DNA of 64,000 nucleotides, from assembly GCF_002291425.1 (NCBI RefSeq), contig NZ_CP014136.1:620001-684000 (forward strand), read 5' to 3'. The stretch is from Gibbsiella quercinecans (GTDB taxonomy: Bacteria; Pseudomonadota; Gammaproteobacteria; Enterobacterales; Enterobacteriaceae). A program made the position numbers and the translations under genes. Below the pieces are notes generated by a model. It had not been told where the DNA came from. It ran no database searches and worked only from the letters and a program-made list of their open reading frames with translations. Below are positions 1-8,022 of this stretch, one piece after another (position 1 is the stretch's first letter; each line of letters opens with the position of its first letter).

Positions 1-486
1 GTCAATATCGCCTGGTGCTCATGTTACATGATCAATAAGCGTACCCATTCCCGCGAATCCTGGGTGGCATTTATGCCGGGCTTCGGCAGCCTGGGGTTTG
101 GTTATTGCATCAACGGCCAGCCGGGCCTGGGCGACAACGGTTTCTATCCTGAAATCGTCCATTTGCCCTATGCTTCCGGGCTGGAAAACGCCTTTTTGTT
201 CGATCCCGCCGCGCCGCAACAATCCGCGCAACGCACGGCCGAAGCGCTCTTTTTTGCCATCTGCTGTACCGCGCCGATACACAATATTAAACGCGTGATC
301 CTGACCGGCGAGCTGTTTGAAGACTACGCAGATTTGATCATGCCGATCACCCATCGCCTATTGCGTGAAAACCCCAGCGAGCATATCAACACCATCCGCC
401 TGGAATACATGAAAGCCAGCTACAACTACAGTATGGTCGGGCTGGTTCAGCTCAGTTCAGACGCCATCACCGCCACCCTGCTTTAA
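1..486 (+). CDS. ROK-family protein, C-terminal part (5' end outside window)
   Basis: The frame is open from base 1 to a TAA at 484-486, so this is the end of a longer gene; the ATG at 28 is internal. The segment G-F-G-Y-C-I-N-G-Q followed by G-D-N-G-F-Y-P-E-I-V-H-L resembles the ROK kinase/repressor fold, where a glycine-rich ATP/sugar loop leads into the G-x-x-G-E-x-G-H region. The glutamate and histidine are present but the surrounding glycines are degenerate, which favours a sugar-responsive repressor over an active kinase. This is inference, because the N-terminus that would show a DNA-binding domain is missing. No function can be assigned beyond the family. Confidence 0.6.
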   Translation, partial: VNIAWCSCYMINKRTHSRESWVAFMPGFGSLGFGYCINGQPGLGDNGFYPEIVHLPYASGLENAFLFDPAAPQQSAQRTAEALFFAICCTAPIHNIKRVILTGELFEDYADLIMPITHRLLRENPSEHINTIRLEYMKASYNYSMVGLVQLSSDAITATLL

Positions 487-675
487 ACACGCCGCAGAGC
501 CCCTTCCTGCTATGGCATTGCGCCCCGGCGGCAGATCTCTTTTTTGTGATTCAATTAGCAAAAATGATTTTTATTTTTTACTTTGTTTCCACTGTTAACT
601 AATGTGTCCTCATCCGCTATTCATCGCCTCACAAAGAAAAATAATTCATTGATTTCATTAGCCATGAGGTTCCCA

Positions 676-2220
676 ATGATCAAAGTAACGCACAACGCCA
701 TCACCAAAGGTCTGTTGCTTATCGCCCCGGTGTTGTTCACTGCGGCGCTGCCTGCCGCCGCGGTTGCCAATGAGTCTATGCAGCAGATCGCCGGCAAAAC
801 CCTGCCCTACCAGGAAAAGCCGCGCGTTTTCATCCTGAGCGATATTGGTAACGAGCCGGACGACCAAATGTCGCTCACCCGTTTTCTGCTCTATAGCAAC
901 GAGCTGAACGTTGAAGGCCTGGTCGCCACCACCTCCACCTGGCAACGGGAAAAGGTGCATCCTGATATGATTGAGCTGGTGGTGAACCACTACGCCGAGG
1001 TGCAACCGAACCTGCTGAAACACGATCCGCACTACCCTGCCGCTTCGTTGCTGAAAACGCTGATCGCCTCCGGCCAGCCGGCTTACGGCATGGCCGCTAC
1101 CGGGGAAGGGAAAAATACCCAGGGTTCGGATTTGTTGCTGAAGTCGATTGAGAAAAGCAGCGATCCAGCCCACCCGCTCTTCATTAACCTCTGGGGCGGC
1201 GCCAACACCTTGGCGCAGGCGCTGATCGATCTGTCGAAAAAACACCCGGCGGCGCAAGTTGATGCCCTGACGCGGAACCTGGTGGTCTATTCCATCTCCG
1301 ATCAAGACGATGCTGGGGCGTGGGTCAGGCAGCACTACCCGCAGATCACTTATATCGTCGATCCATCCAGCCAAAACGGGGAAGACTACGCCCGCGCCAC
1401 CTGGACCGGCATCAGCGGCGACAAATATTACCGCAATGCGCCCGGCGCAGATTTCACCACGGTTTCGCAAAGCTGGCTGGACAAAAACATCCGCAGCAAA
1501 GGGCCGTTGGGGAAAGGCTATCTGCAATATGCCTTTATTATGGAAGGCGACACACCGGCGTTTCTCGGCCTGATCCGCAATGGCCTCAACAGCGAGATGA
1601 ACCCCGGCTGGGGTGGCTGGGGCGGCCGCTACATTGTGCGCCAGCCGCAGGGTGAAACCCGCCCGATCTGGAGCAACGGCGGCGATTTCTTCCCAGGCAA
1701 CCCCAACGCGGCGGATACGGTCATCGGCAGCGACGGCCAGCAATACACCTCTAATCAGGCGACCATCTGGCGTTGGCGCACCGCATTCCAGCATGACTTC
1801 GCTGCCAGAATGGACTGGAGCATAAAGGACTACGCCTCAGCCAACCATAATCCGCTGGTCGTAGTGAACGGTAAAACCGGCAAAGAGGTGCTCAACATCA
1901 CCGCCCACGTTGGGGAAACCGTCAAGCTGAGCGCGAAAGGAAGCCACGATCCAGATGGCGATAAACTTAGCTATAACTGGATCCTCTACCCGGAAGCCAC
2001 CTCCTCGATTTCCCACCAGGTGACGATGGATCAGATCGTCGGCAAGTCGGGAGAAGATTTCCTGCAAAAACCACAGGTGCTGGCATTAGGGGCGAATGGC
2101 AAAGAGACGATAGACGTGCAGGTGAAAAATAAGGGAACGGAACATATTATCCTGGCCGTAACCGACGATGGCAGCCCGGCCTTAACCGCCTACCGCCGCA
2201 TCATCATTACGGCGCAATAA
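676..2220 (+). CDS. exported DUF1593 (nucleoside-hydrolase-like / Sde182 family) protein
   Basis: About 514 residues. The ATG at 676 is preferred over upstream ATGs because a GAGG sits 5-8 bases before it and the protein then opens with a clean signal peptide (MIKVTHNAITKGLLL, cleavage near A-V-A-N). The mature part starts with F-I-L-S-D-I-G-N-E-P-D-D-Q, the acidic loop of the inosine/uridine-preferring nucleoside-hydrolase fold, and continues through a W-G-G-A-N-T-L segment typical of DUF1593. The last ~110 residues form an Ig-like domain (G-S-H-D-P-D-G-D-x-L-S-Y-N-W) as in the C-terminal half of the cellulose-binding Sde182 family. Probable location is the periplasm or outside the cell. The substrate, presumably a glycoside, is unknown. 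A strong bidirectional terminator follows. Confidence 0.75.
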   Translation: MIKVTHNAITKGLLLIAPVLFTAALPAAAVANESMQQIAGKTLPYQEKPRVFILSDIGNEPDDQMSLTRFLLYSNELNVEGLVATTSTWQREKVHPDMIELVVNHYAEVQPNLLKHDPHYPAASLLKTLIASGQPAYGMAATGEGKNTQGSDLLLKSIEKSSDPAHPLFINLWGGANTLAQALIDLSKKHPAAQVDALTRNLVVYSISDQDDAGAWVRQHYPQITYIVDPSSQNGEDYARATWTGISGDKYYRNAPGADFTTVSQSWLDKNIRSKGPLGKGYLQYAFIMEGDTPAFLGLIRNGLNSEMNPGWGGWGGRYIVRQPQGETRPIWSNGGDFFPGNPNAADTVIGSDGQQYTSNQATIWRWRTAFQHDFAARMDWSIKDYASANHNPLVVVNGKTGKEVLNITAHVGETVKLSAKGSHDPDGDKLSYNWILYPEATSSISHQVTMDQIVGKSGEDFLQKPQVLALGANGKETIDVQVKNKGTEHIILAVTDDGSPALTAYRRIIITAQ

Positions 2221-2262
2221 CCGCACGCATTCAACACCGGCACAGCGTTCGCTGCGCCAAAC

Positions 2263-2301
2263 AAAAAGCCACGGCGCCTTCATGCTTGCCGTGGCTTTTT
2301 T
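2263..2301. terminator. bidirectional Rho-independent terminator
   Basis: A perfect 13-bp stem pairs 2263-2275 (AAAAAGCCACGGC) with 2288-2300 (GCCGTGGCTTTTT) across a 12-base loop. It has a T-run on either strand, so it can end both the DUF1593 gene (+) and the convergent esterase operon (-). Confidence 0.9.
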
Positions 2302-2325
2302 CATCGTGCCGCCTGGCTAACCGCC

Positions 2326-3675
2326 CTATTTATGCTGGCGGAAGATCCACTCCCGAATCGGCTCAATGGTGTAGGCGATGCGCCAGGTGTTGCGATGGCC
2401 ACTGGCGCCGGCGGCGGACTGGCCCTGCGGGATCACGGTGCCTTTGCGGAAAGTCACGTAATTTATCGGGTTGTTCTCCGCCGTAATTTTGTCGAAGGCG
2501 GCGCGGAACTGCTCCGGCGACCAGGTACCGTCCCAAACCGCACGGCTGATCTTCGCCCCGGCCTTCTCCAGGTTGGCGGTGATGGCGTTCTGCCCAGGGT
2601 AGGCTTTGTCGTCATCCTGCGAAACCAGGATCCACAGTTTCTGCCCGGCGAGCGGCGTCACCAACGCCGGATCCCATTGGCCAGCGACTAAAAACGAAGC
2701 GGCGAAGAAGCTCGGATATTTGATGTCCATGGCGATCGACATCATACAGCCGCCGGATTGGCCGGTGGTATACAGCCGGTTGCGGTCAATGCTGTATTTC
2801 TCCGCCAGCGTCTTGATCAACGTAATGGTGATATCCAGCATATCGGAGGTTTTTGAATCATCATCGGCGATGATTTCCGCATACTGCGGCGCCAGAACGA
2901 AACACGGCCGTTTGGCCTGATCGGCCGGGCTGGCCCAGGCTATCGCCCCCAATCCCTGATACAGCGTCGTCCGCGTCACATCGCTGGTTGCGCCCGCATC
3001 GTGCATAAACAACACCAGCGGATAGGCTTTGTTGGCATCATAGCCTTTCGGCACGAACAGGTTGTAACGCAGCAGCTTGCCGGTCTTTGGATCGTGGAAT
3101 TCCAACGGCTGAAAATCATCAACGATCGGGTTTTCCACCTGCGTAGTTGCCAGCGCCTGGCTGCTGGCAGGTATCACATCCCCGTTTGCCAGCGTGACGG
3201 GCGCTGCCTGCAACACCTTGGCCGCCGCCGTTTTGTAGACGGTGTCATAGGTGGGAATATCCCCCGCATTGCCAGGGCCGCCGCCTTTCATCCCTTTGCC
3301 AGCCTCCTTGCCAGACGCGCCCTGCGGCTCCACTTTCTCGGCCAGCGTGGCGTTGGCATCCTCGGGCGATAGCGTCACGATCGCAAAGCGCCCTGCCTGC
3401 GCACGATCGGCCGGATTAGCCGAGGTGCTGGCGAAAACACCGGTGACCGTCCGCCCTTCCACCTGGAAGCTCGCCGCCTGTAAATCCGCGCTGTTGATCG
3501 GCACGTCGTATTCCACGGCGACCGCCGCCAGCCGGATGCCATCGCCATATACCTGCGTGATGGCCGTTGCGCTCTTCGCATGCAGAGCCCCATTTTTGGC
3601 AAACACAGGAACATTAATCGCAATCAAGGCCCCGGTGCATACCCCCATAAGCAGGAATTCCCGACGTGATGGCAT
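2326..3675 (-). CDS. Tat-exported alpha/beta-hydrolase esterase (PHB-depolymerase-like)
   Basis: 449 residues. The N-terminus MPSRREFLLMG is a twin-arginine signal with hydrophobic core and V-F-A-K cleavage region. Residues ~35-130 form a beta-rich N-terminal domain like the Ig-like domain of family esterases. The C-terminal ~260 residues are an alpha/beta-hydrolase: L-F-V-P-K-G-Y-D and L-V-L-F-M-H-D-A-G (oxyanion-hole region), then T-T-G-Q-S-G-G-C-M-M-S, the G-x-S-x-G nucleophile elbow of PHB-depolymerase/feruloyl-esterase-like enzymes; a candidate catalytic His lies in the G-A-S-G-H-R-N-T-W segment near the end. A glycine/lysine-rich linker (~residues 120-145) separates the domains. It is the last gene of a tight operon, starting 2 bp after the ceramidase-like gene stops. 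The substrate is not deducible. Confidence 0.75.
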   Translation of the reverse strand: MPSRREFLLMGVCTGALIAINVPVFAKNGALHAKSATAITQVYGDGIRLAAVAVEYDVPINSADLQAASFQVEGRTVTGVFASTSANPADRAQAGRFAIVTLSPEDANATLAEKVEPQGASGKEAGKGMKGGGPGNAGDIPTYDTVYKTAAAKVLQAAPVTLANGDVIPASSQALATTQVENPIVDDFQPLEFHDPKTGKLLRYNLFVPKGYDANKAYPLVLFMHDAGATSDVTRTTLYQGLGAIAWASPADQAKRPCFVLAPQYAEIIADDDSKTSDMLDITITLIKTLAEKYSIDRNRLYTTGQSGGCMMSIAMDIKYPSFFAASFLVAGQWDPALVTPLAGQKLWILVSQDDDKAYPGQNAITANLEKAGAKISRAVWDGTWSPEQFRAAFDKITAENNPINYVTFRKGTVIPQGQSAAGASGHRNTWRIAYTIEPIREWIFRQHK

Positions 3676-3677
3676 CT

Positions 3678-5054
3678 TTATTCTCCTTCGCCGTTGCTGG
3701 CTTTCATTTGTTTCAGTTTATCCACTATCGCCGCTGCGGCCGCTTCCGCCGCGCCTTTGGCATAGGGCGAATTGCGCGCTTCATAAGTGAAACGCGCATA
3801 GCTTTGCGCATCGGGCAGGTATTTGGCCGCGCCGTCGACCATAGTGGCGACGAGGGTCTGCGGATACGGCGATGCCGCACGGATCTGTGCGCCAACGCGG
3901 GCAGCCAGCTCTGGCTGCATTCCCACCAACACCATGGCGCCAATACGCATCATTACGAGCGGCACAGCACGCGTTTTGGCACTGGGCGGATAGTTGAACG
4001 CGGTAACGGGGCCGGTGGGCCGATCTTCCGGCGTAATCTCTTGCGCGGCCACGTTTATCTGCGCGCGCCGTACCGCCAGCGTGGCCTGGGATGCCGGCAC
4101 AATTTGCCCGGCAACTTGCACCACGCCGGCGCCGAGCCGCTCGCCCAGCAAATCCACCAGCGTGAACCCCGCTTCGTGCACATCAATTTGACCCACGCTG
4201 CCATCGCTGTTGACGACGTGGCGGTTGGCCTGCAAATACGGCGCCTGATCCCCAGCCGCCCCCACCAGGAACAGCGCAACGGTATCCGAACCGTAATGTG
4301 CCTCAACGTAACGCGCCGCGGCGCCGGCAAGATCGGCGGAAATCAACTTCCCGCCGGCGGCCTGCTGCGAACCGTCCATAATCGACGACTGCACGGCAAA
4401 GTTCATCAGGAGCGCCAGCGGCTTGCCATCACGGCCATCAATGCGCAATACGCCGAGGAAAGGATCGGCAAAACCGGCATCGTTGGCCCCCAGCCACCAG
4501 CCGTGCGGTGTCGGTACATCGCGGTTCACATTCACCCGGCTGGTGCCGGCGCCAAAGCCCAAACGGGCCGGCTGCAAACCGGCGTTGGCGTGCTCCGCCG
4601 CGGTGCGCAACGCGGCAAGCACCGCGCGCCAGGCGGCTTCATTGCGCACGGTATCCGTACCGGCGGGCGCTTGCCCGGCCGGAAAAATATGCGGAGTGGA
4701 AAAGGTGTGGCTGGCGCAAACCAGCGTGTTGTCAGGCGGCACGCCCGCCACCTCAGTCAGGATGGTTTTTATCGCGCTGATCATGCCTTCGGCGATCGAG
4801 GTCAGATCGACAACCGCGATGCTCAGGCGTTGGCGGCCGTCATCCAGCAGCAACACGCGGACGGCCAGCGGATCGTGCATGCCGGCAAAGCCGTCCAGCG
4901 GGAAAAGTGCGGCGGGAAAGACGATCTCCGCCCGCCCGGCGCCAGCCCGGAGCGCCGATGCCGTTGGCGTGCCTGCTGCCGCTACCAACGGTTGCAGCAG
5001 AGTCGCCGCCCCCAGGCCGATGCCCGTTAACAGAAATTGCCGCCGTGATTGCAT
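3678..5054 (-). CDS. Tat-exported neutral/alkaline ceramidase-like protein
   Basis: About 458 residues from the ATG at 5054, which has a GAGG 6 bases upstream; a TTG further upstream is unlikely. The N-terminus M-Q-S-R-R-Q-F-L-L-T-G is a twin-arginine signal peptide. The mature protein begins R-A-G-A-G-R-A-E-I-V-F-P, and has D-P-L-A-V-R-V-L-L-L-D-D-G and C-A-S-H-T-F-S-T-P-H, which match the N-terminal domain of the neutral/alkaline non-lysosomal ceramidase family; the histidines of the C-A-S-H-T-x-S-x-P-H region are zinc-ligand candidates. At this length it lacks the separate C-terminal domain of full-size ceramidases (~650 residues). That it hydrolyses sphingolipid amides is inference; many bacterial homologues are uncharacterised. 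Confidence 0.7.
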   Translation of the reverse strand: MQSRRQFLLTGIGLGAATLLQPLVAAAGTPTASALRAGAGRAEIVFPAALFPLDGFAGMHDPLAVRVLLLDDGRQRLSIAVVDLTSIAEGMISAIKTILTEVAGVPPDNTLVCASHTFSTPHIFPAGQAPAGTDTVRNEAAWRAVLAALRTAAEHANAGLQPARLGFGAGTSRVNVNRDVPTPHGWWLGANDAGFADPFLGVLRIDGRDGKPLALLMNFAVQSSIMDGSQQAAGGKLISADLAGAAARYVEAHYGSDTVALFLVGAAGDQAPYLQANRHVVNSDGSVGQIDVHEAGFTLVDLLGERLGAGVVQVAGQIVPASQATLAVRRAQINVAAQEITPEDRPTGPVTAFNYPPSAKTRAVPLVMMRIGAMVLVGMQPELAARVGAQIRAASPYPQTLVATMVDGAAKYLPDAQSYARFTYEARNSPYAKGAAEAAAAAIVDKLKQMKASNGEGE

Positions 5055-5062
5055 ACCAGACC

Positions 5063-5722
5063 TCAACCGACCTTCAGCGCCAGCTCCGTGCCGCGTTTGA
5101 TCGGCAGGGTGACGGAGATAAACCCATTAGCAGGATCGCGAATATATTCAAGGAAATCCGGCTCGGCGTTATCGTTCAGCACATAGCCGCCGGTGCGCAA
5201 CTGCGGCGCGATAATCTCAATGATCTGGCGAGCGAGCGAAGGCCCCTGCTCAACCGGCCAGCCGTCGATCAACGCAAAATCGATAGGTTCGCCAAGGTCG
5301 CGCAGCGTTTCGCGTGCGTCGCCCACGCGAATATCCGCATAGTCCGCCAGCCCGGCATCGGCCAGATTACGCCGCGCCACATCGACCTTCGCCTGCACAT
5401 ATTCCGCGCCGATCACCAACCCGCCGCCGTTGTCGCGCATCGCGGCGGCAAAATACAGCGCCGACATGCCGACCGAGGTCGCAAAATCCACCACCCGTTT
5501 CGCCCCCATGCCGCGGCACAGCAGGTATATCAGATCCCCTTGATCGGGGTGGATGGAAAAACCGTAATCGGCGAAGGCCTCGGGCGCCTTGCCCGCAGCG
5601 CCCTGAAACGCGCCCGGTTCCGGGAAGCGCCGCGCAGCGTTCATCCGGGCGATAACCTCAAGAACGCGGGGATCCCGGATAGGGCTTGGCCCGGTTCCCT
5701 GGGATGGAATAGCCTTTGGCAT
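5063..5722 (-). CDS. SAM-dependent O-methyltransferase-like protein
   Basis: 219 residues from the ATG at 5722, chosen because GGAGG lies 6 bases upstream. R-V-V-D-F-A-T-S-V-G-M-S-A-L-Y-F at ~residues 70-85 corresponds to the SAM-binding motif I of class I methyltransferases, and V-I-G-A-E-Y provides the acidic residue for the SAM ribose. I-D-F-A-L-I-D-G-W corresponds to the motif around the metal-binding aspartate in catechol-O-methyltransferase-like (family 3) enzymes. It has no signal peptide, so it is cytoplasmic, unlike the two Tat-exported enzymes encoded 8 bp and further downstream. First gene of the operon, divergent from the TetR gene. Confidence 0.7.
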   Translation of the reverse strand: MPKAIPSQGTGPSPIRDPRVLEVIARMNAARRFPEPGAFQGAAGKAPEAFADYGFSIHPDQGDLIYLLCRGMGAKRVVDFATSVGMSALYFAAAMRDNGGGLVIGAEYVQAKVDVARRNLADAGLADYADIRVGDARETLRDLGEPIDFALIDGWPVEQGPSLARQIIEIIAPQLRTGGYVLNDNAEPDFLEYIRDPANGFISVTLPIKRGTELALKVG

Positions 5723-5831
5723 GATCAACCTCCATTACCTAATCTAACCGTAGCAAAGCAACCCAGGCAGCTCAAATGCGGCCGATATTCGCCGCAGGCT
5801 GGGCCTGCCTTGAAGAAAGCCTTGCTCACTG

Positions 5832-5856
5832 ATATGGTACTAGAAAAGTACCATAT
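5832..5856. promoter_or_regulatory. perfect 10-bp inverted repeat, candidate TetR operator
   Basis: ATATGGTACT (5832-5841), a 5-base spacer, then AGTACCATAT (5847-5856). It lies in the 182-bp divergent region between the methyltransferase operon and the TetR-family gene, 48 bp before the regulator's ATG. Size and symmetry fit a TetR-family operator controlling both directions. Confidence 0.7.
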
Positions 5857-5904
5857 TGTAGCCGATGCAGGCTGTCAATGAGAAAACCAGCACCAGGAGA
5901 ACGG

Positions 5905-6552
5905 ATGGACGTCACCCCAAAAAAAACCGCGCCCAAACGCGGGCGGCCCAAAGTGTTCGGGGAACAGGAACGCCGGCAGTCCATCATCGCCGGGGCCTAT
6001 GAGGCCTTTATCGAACTGGGGTTTGCGCACACCACAACGGCCGTTATCGCGGCGAAAGCCAAAGTCTCCAAGCGCTCGATCTATGAAGTATTCAGTAACA
6101 AAACGGCGCTCTTCGCCGCCGTGATCCAAGAGAAACAACACCTGATCCTGGCCCTGCCGCGCCCGCCGGGCGAAGCACTGCCGCTGCTGGAAACGCTGAT
6201 CGAAATTTTCCGCCTGAACATTGATCAGGAAACCGCCCTGGCGCGCGAAGCGATACTCAATTTGATCGTCAGGGAATCGATCCAGTTCCCCGAGCTGTCC
6301 GATTATCTCTATGAAAATGAAATCATTCGCTCACGGGAAGCGCTCATCGAGTGGCTCCAGCTGGAGGCTGAACGCGGCCGTATGGTGGTTGACGATCCCG
6401 AGGTCTGCGCCGGGATGCTGATGGATATCGTGTTTGGTGCGCTGCTGCCGCGCCGAAGAGCGCAACAGGCGCCGGACTACGCGCGCCGAGCGGAGCACAT
6501 TAAACAACGGCTGGCGATTTTCCTGCGCGGCATCCAGCCAGGCCAGGCATAA
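5905..6552 (+). CDS. TetR/AcrR-family transcriptional regulator
   Basis: 215 residues from the ATG at 5905, which has AGGAG 5-6 bases upstream; an in-frame ATG at 5878 lacks such a site. After a basic leader (K-K-T-A-P-K-R-G-R-P-K) comes the TetR helix-turn-helix: I-I-A-G-A-Y-E-A-F-I-E-L-G-F, T-T-T-A-V-I-A-A-K-A-K-V-S-K-R-S-I-Y-E-V-F, K-T-A-L-F. The C-terminal ligand domain is unremarkable. The perfect inverted repeat just upstream and the divergent operon make local autoregulation and control of the methyltransferase/ceramidase/esterase genes the simplest model. The ligand is unknown. Confidence 0.85.
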   Translation: MDVTPKKTAPKRGRPKVFGEQERRQSIIAGAYEAFIELGFAHTTTAVIAAKAKVSKRSIYEVFSNKTALFAAVIQEKQHLILALPRPPGEALPLLETLIEIFRLNIDQETALAREAILNLIVRESIQFPELSDYLYENEIIRSREALIEWLQLEAERGRMVVDDPEVCAGMLMDIVFGALLPRRRAQQAPDYARRAEHIKQRLAIFLRGIQPGQA

Positions 6553-6586
6553 CGGCACGCCCGCTGACATCAGGGAAGGCGTGCCG
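6553..6586. terminator. hairpin between convergent TetR and efflux genes
   Basis: CGGCACGCC (6553-6561) pairs with GGCGTGCCG (6578-6586) directly after the TetR stop codon and before the end of the outer-membrane factor gene. It has no T-run, so termination efficiency is uncertain. Confidence 0.5.
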
Positions 6587-6597
6587 CGCCGGCGCCG

Positions 6598-8016
6598 CTA
6601 TGGCGCCAGGGTTTTCGCATCCCAGCCGCCGCCCAGCGCCGCAATCAGTTCCACGCTGGCCACCCACTGCGTGCTTTGCAGCGACAGCAGGCTTTGCTGC
6701 TGGCTCAGGCTGGCGTTTTCCGTGGTGGCGACATCCAGGTAATCAATCATCCCGGCCTCATACTGGTTGCGTGTGACGCGGGCGGAATCCTGCGCCGCGG
6801 TGGCGGCGCGCTGCTGCGCGGCCAGCTCATCCTGCAGGGTATTCAACTGCACCAGATAGTTTTCCACCTCGGTAAAGCCCTGCAGCACCGCTTGGCGGTA
6901 GCTGGCGACGCTGGCGTCATAGGCGGCGCGCGCCTGCTCCACCTTCGCCGACGTCGCGCCAAAGTCCAACAGCGTGCCGCTCAGCTCCGGCCCGAGCGAC
7001 CAGACGCGGTTCGGCAGCGAGATCAGATTATGCAGCGCCGAACTGGTGAAGCCACCGCTGGCGCTTAACGTCAGATCCGGGTAGTAACCAGCGATCGCCA
7101 CCCCCACCGCCGCATTCGCCGCCGCTACGTTGCGTTCGGCATAGGCGATATCCGGCCGGCGCTGCAACAGTTCCGATGGCAGCGCATGTGGGATCGCCGG
7201 CATGGTTGCGCTCAGCGGCGCGGCGGCCAGGCTGAATTCCGCCGGCGTTTTGCCGATCAGCAGCGCTATCGCGTGTTCCAGCTGCGCCCGTTGCCAAACA
7301 TAATCCAGCGCCGAGGCTCTGGCGCTCTCCAGTTGCAGTTGCGCCTGCGCCAGCGTGCTGCGTGATTCGGCGCCGGCCTGATATTTGTTGTTGATCACCT
7401 GCAGATAGCGTTCATAGGCCTGCACGCTCTGCTGATACAGGGCAATTTGCTGATCCATAATACGCAACTGGAAGTAATCCTGCGCCAGCTCCGACTGGGC
7501 GCTCAATGTTATATTGGCCAACTCGGCCTGGCTGGCCTGCGCGCTGGCCTTGTTCTCTTCCAGCGTGCGGCGCAGCTTGCCCCACAGATCCAGTTCCCAA
7601 CTGGCGCTGGCCTCTGCCGAGAAACTGTTGCTGACGGAACGCTGGCTGGCACTACTGCTGGCCTTGCTGCCGCTGCGGGTGCCCGATCCGGTGCCGCTGA
7701 GGGTGGGGAACAAATCAGAACGCGATTCCGCCGCCAGCGCTTTGGCCTGGCGATATTGCGCCTCATACTGCGCCACGTTCTGGTTCGAAATGCTCACCTG
7801 GCCGAGCAGCGACGATAGCGTGGCATCGTGATACACCGCCCACCATTCGCCCTTATTGGCCTGATCCTGCGGTTTGGCCTGCTGCCAGCCTTTGGCTTCC
7901 TTATACTGCAACGGCACGCTGGTAGGAGCCGGGCGCTGATAATCGGGCCCCACGGCGCAGCCGCTGAGCACCAGAGCAAGAAAAAGCGGAGTAAAGGCAA
8001 TATTTTTCAGTTTCAT
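6598..8016 (-). CDS. RND efflux outer-membrane factor (NodT/OprM family lipoprotein)
   Basis: 472 residues. The N-terminus ends in the lipobox L-V-L-S-G-C, followed by A-V-G-P-D-Y-Q-R-P, the hallmark start of NodT-type outer-membrane efflux factors. Two TolC-like repeats are visible: the first with A-S-W-E-L-D-L-W-G-K-L-R-R, the second with L-P-S-E-L-L-Q-R-R-P-D-I-A-Y-A-E-R-N and N-R-V-W-S-L-G-P-E-L-S-G-T-L-L-D-F-G. It should form the trimeric outer-membrane and periplasmic channel for the RND pump encoded by the three genes just upstream; only 6 bp separate it from the mdtC-like stop. E. coli mdtABC lacks a linked outer-membrane gene, whereas Pseudomonas muxABC-opmB has this arrangement. Confidence 0.92.
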   Translation of the reverse strand: MKLKNIAFTPLFLALVLSGCAVGPDYQRPAPTSVPLQYKEAKGWQQAKPQDQANKGEWWAVYHDATLSSLLGQVSISNQNVAQYEAQYRQAKALAAESRSDLFPTLSGTGSGTRSGSKASSSASQRSVSNSFSAEASASWELDLWGKLRRTLEENKASAQASQAELANITLSAQSELAQDYFQLRIMDQQIALYQQSVQAYERYLQVINNKYQAGAESRSTLAQAQLQLESARASALDYVWQRAQLEHAIALLIGKTPAEFSLAAAPLSATMPAIPHALPSELLQRRPDIAYAERNVAAANAAVGVAIAGYYPDLTLSASGGFTSSALHNLISLPNRVWSLGPELSGTLLDFGATSAKVEQARAAYDASVASYRQAVLQGFTEVENYLVQLNTLQDELAAQQRAATAAQDSARVTRNQYEAGMIDYLDVATTENASLSQQQSLLSLQSTQWVASVELIAALGGGWDAKTLAP

Positions 8017-8022
8017 AAATGG

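Noticed and set aside
658-1794. Long minus-strand reading frame (378 codons) opposite the DUF1593 gene
   Set aside because: It is antisense to a gene with signal peptide and family motifs, and its product is low-complexity Arg/Gly/Val sequence with no domain.
3666-5030. 454-codon plus-strand frame opposite the ceramidase-like gene
   Set aside because: Mirror frame of a high-GC gene; Arg/His/Gly-rich with no motif and no ribosome-binding site.
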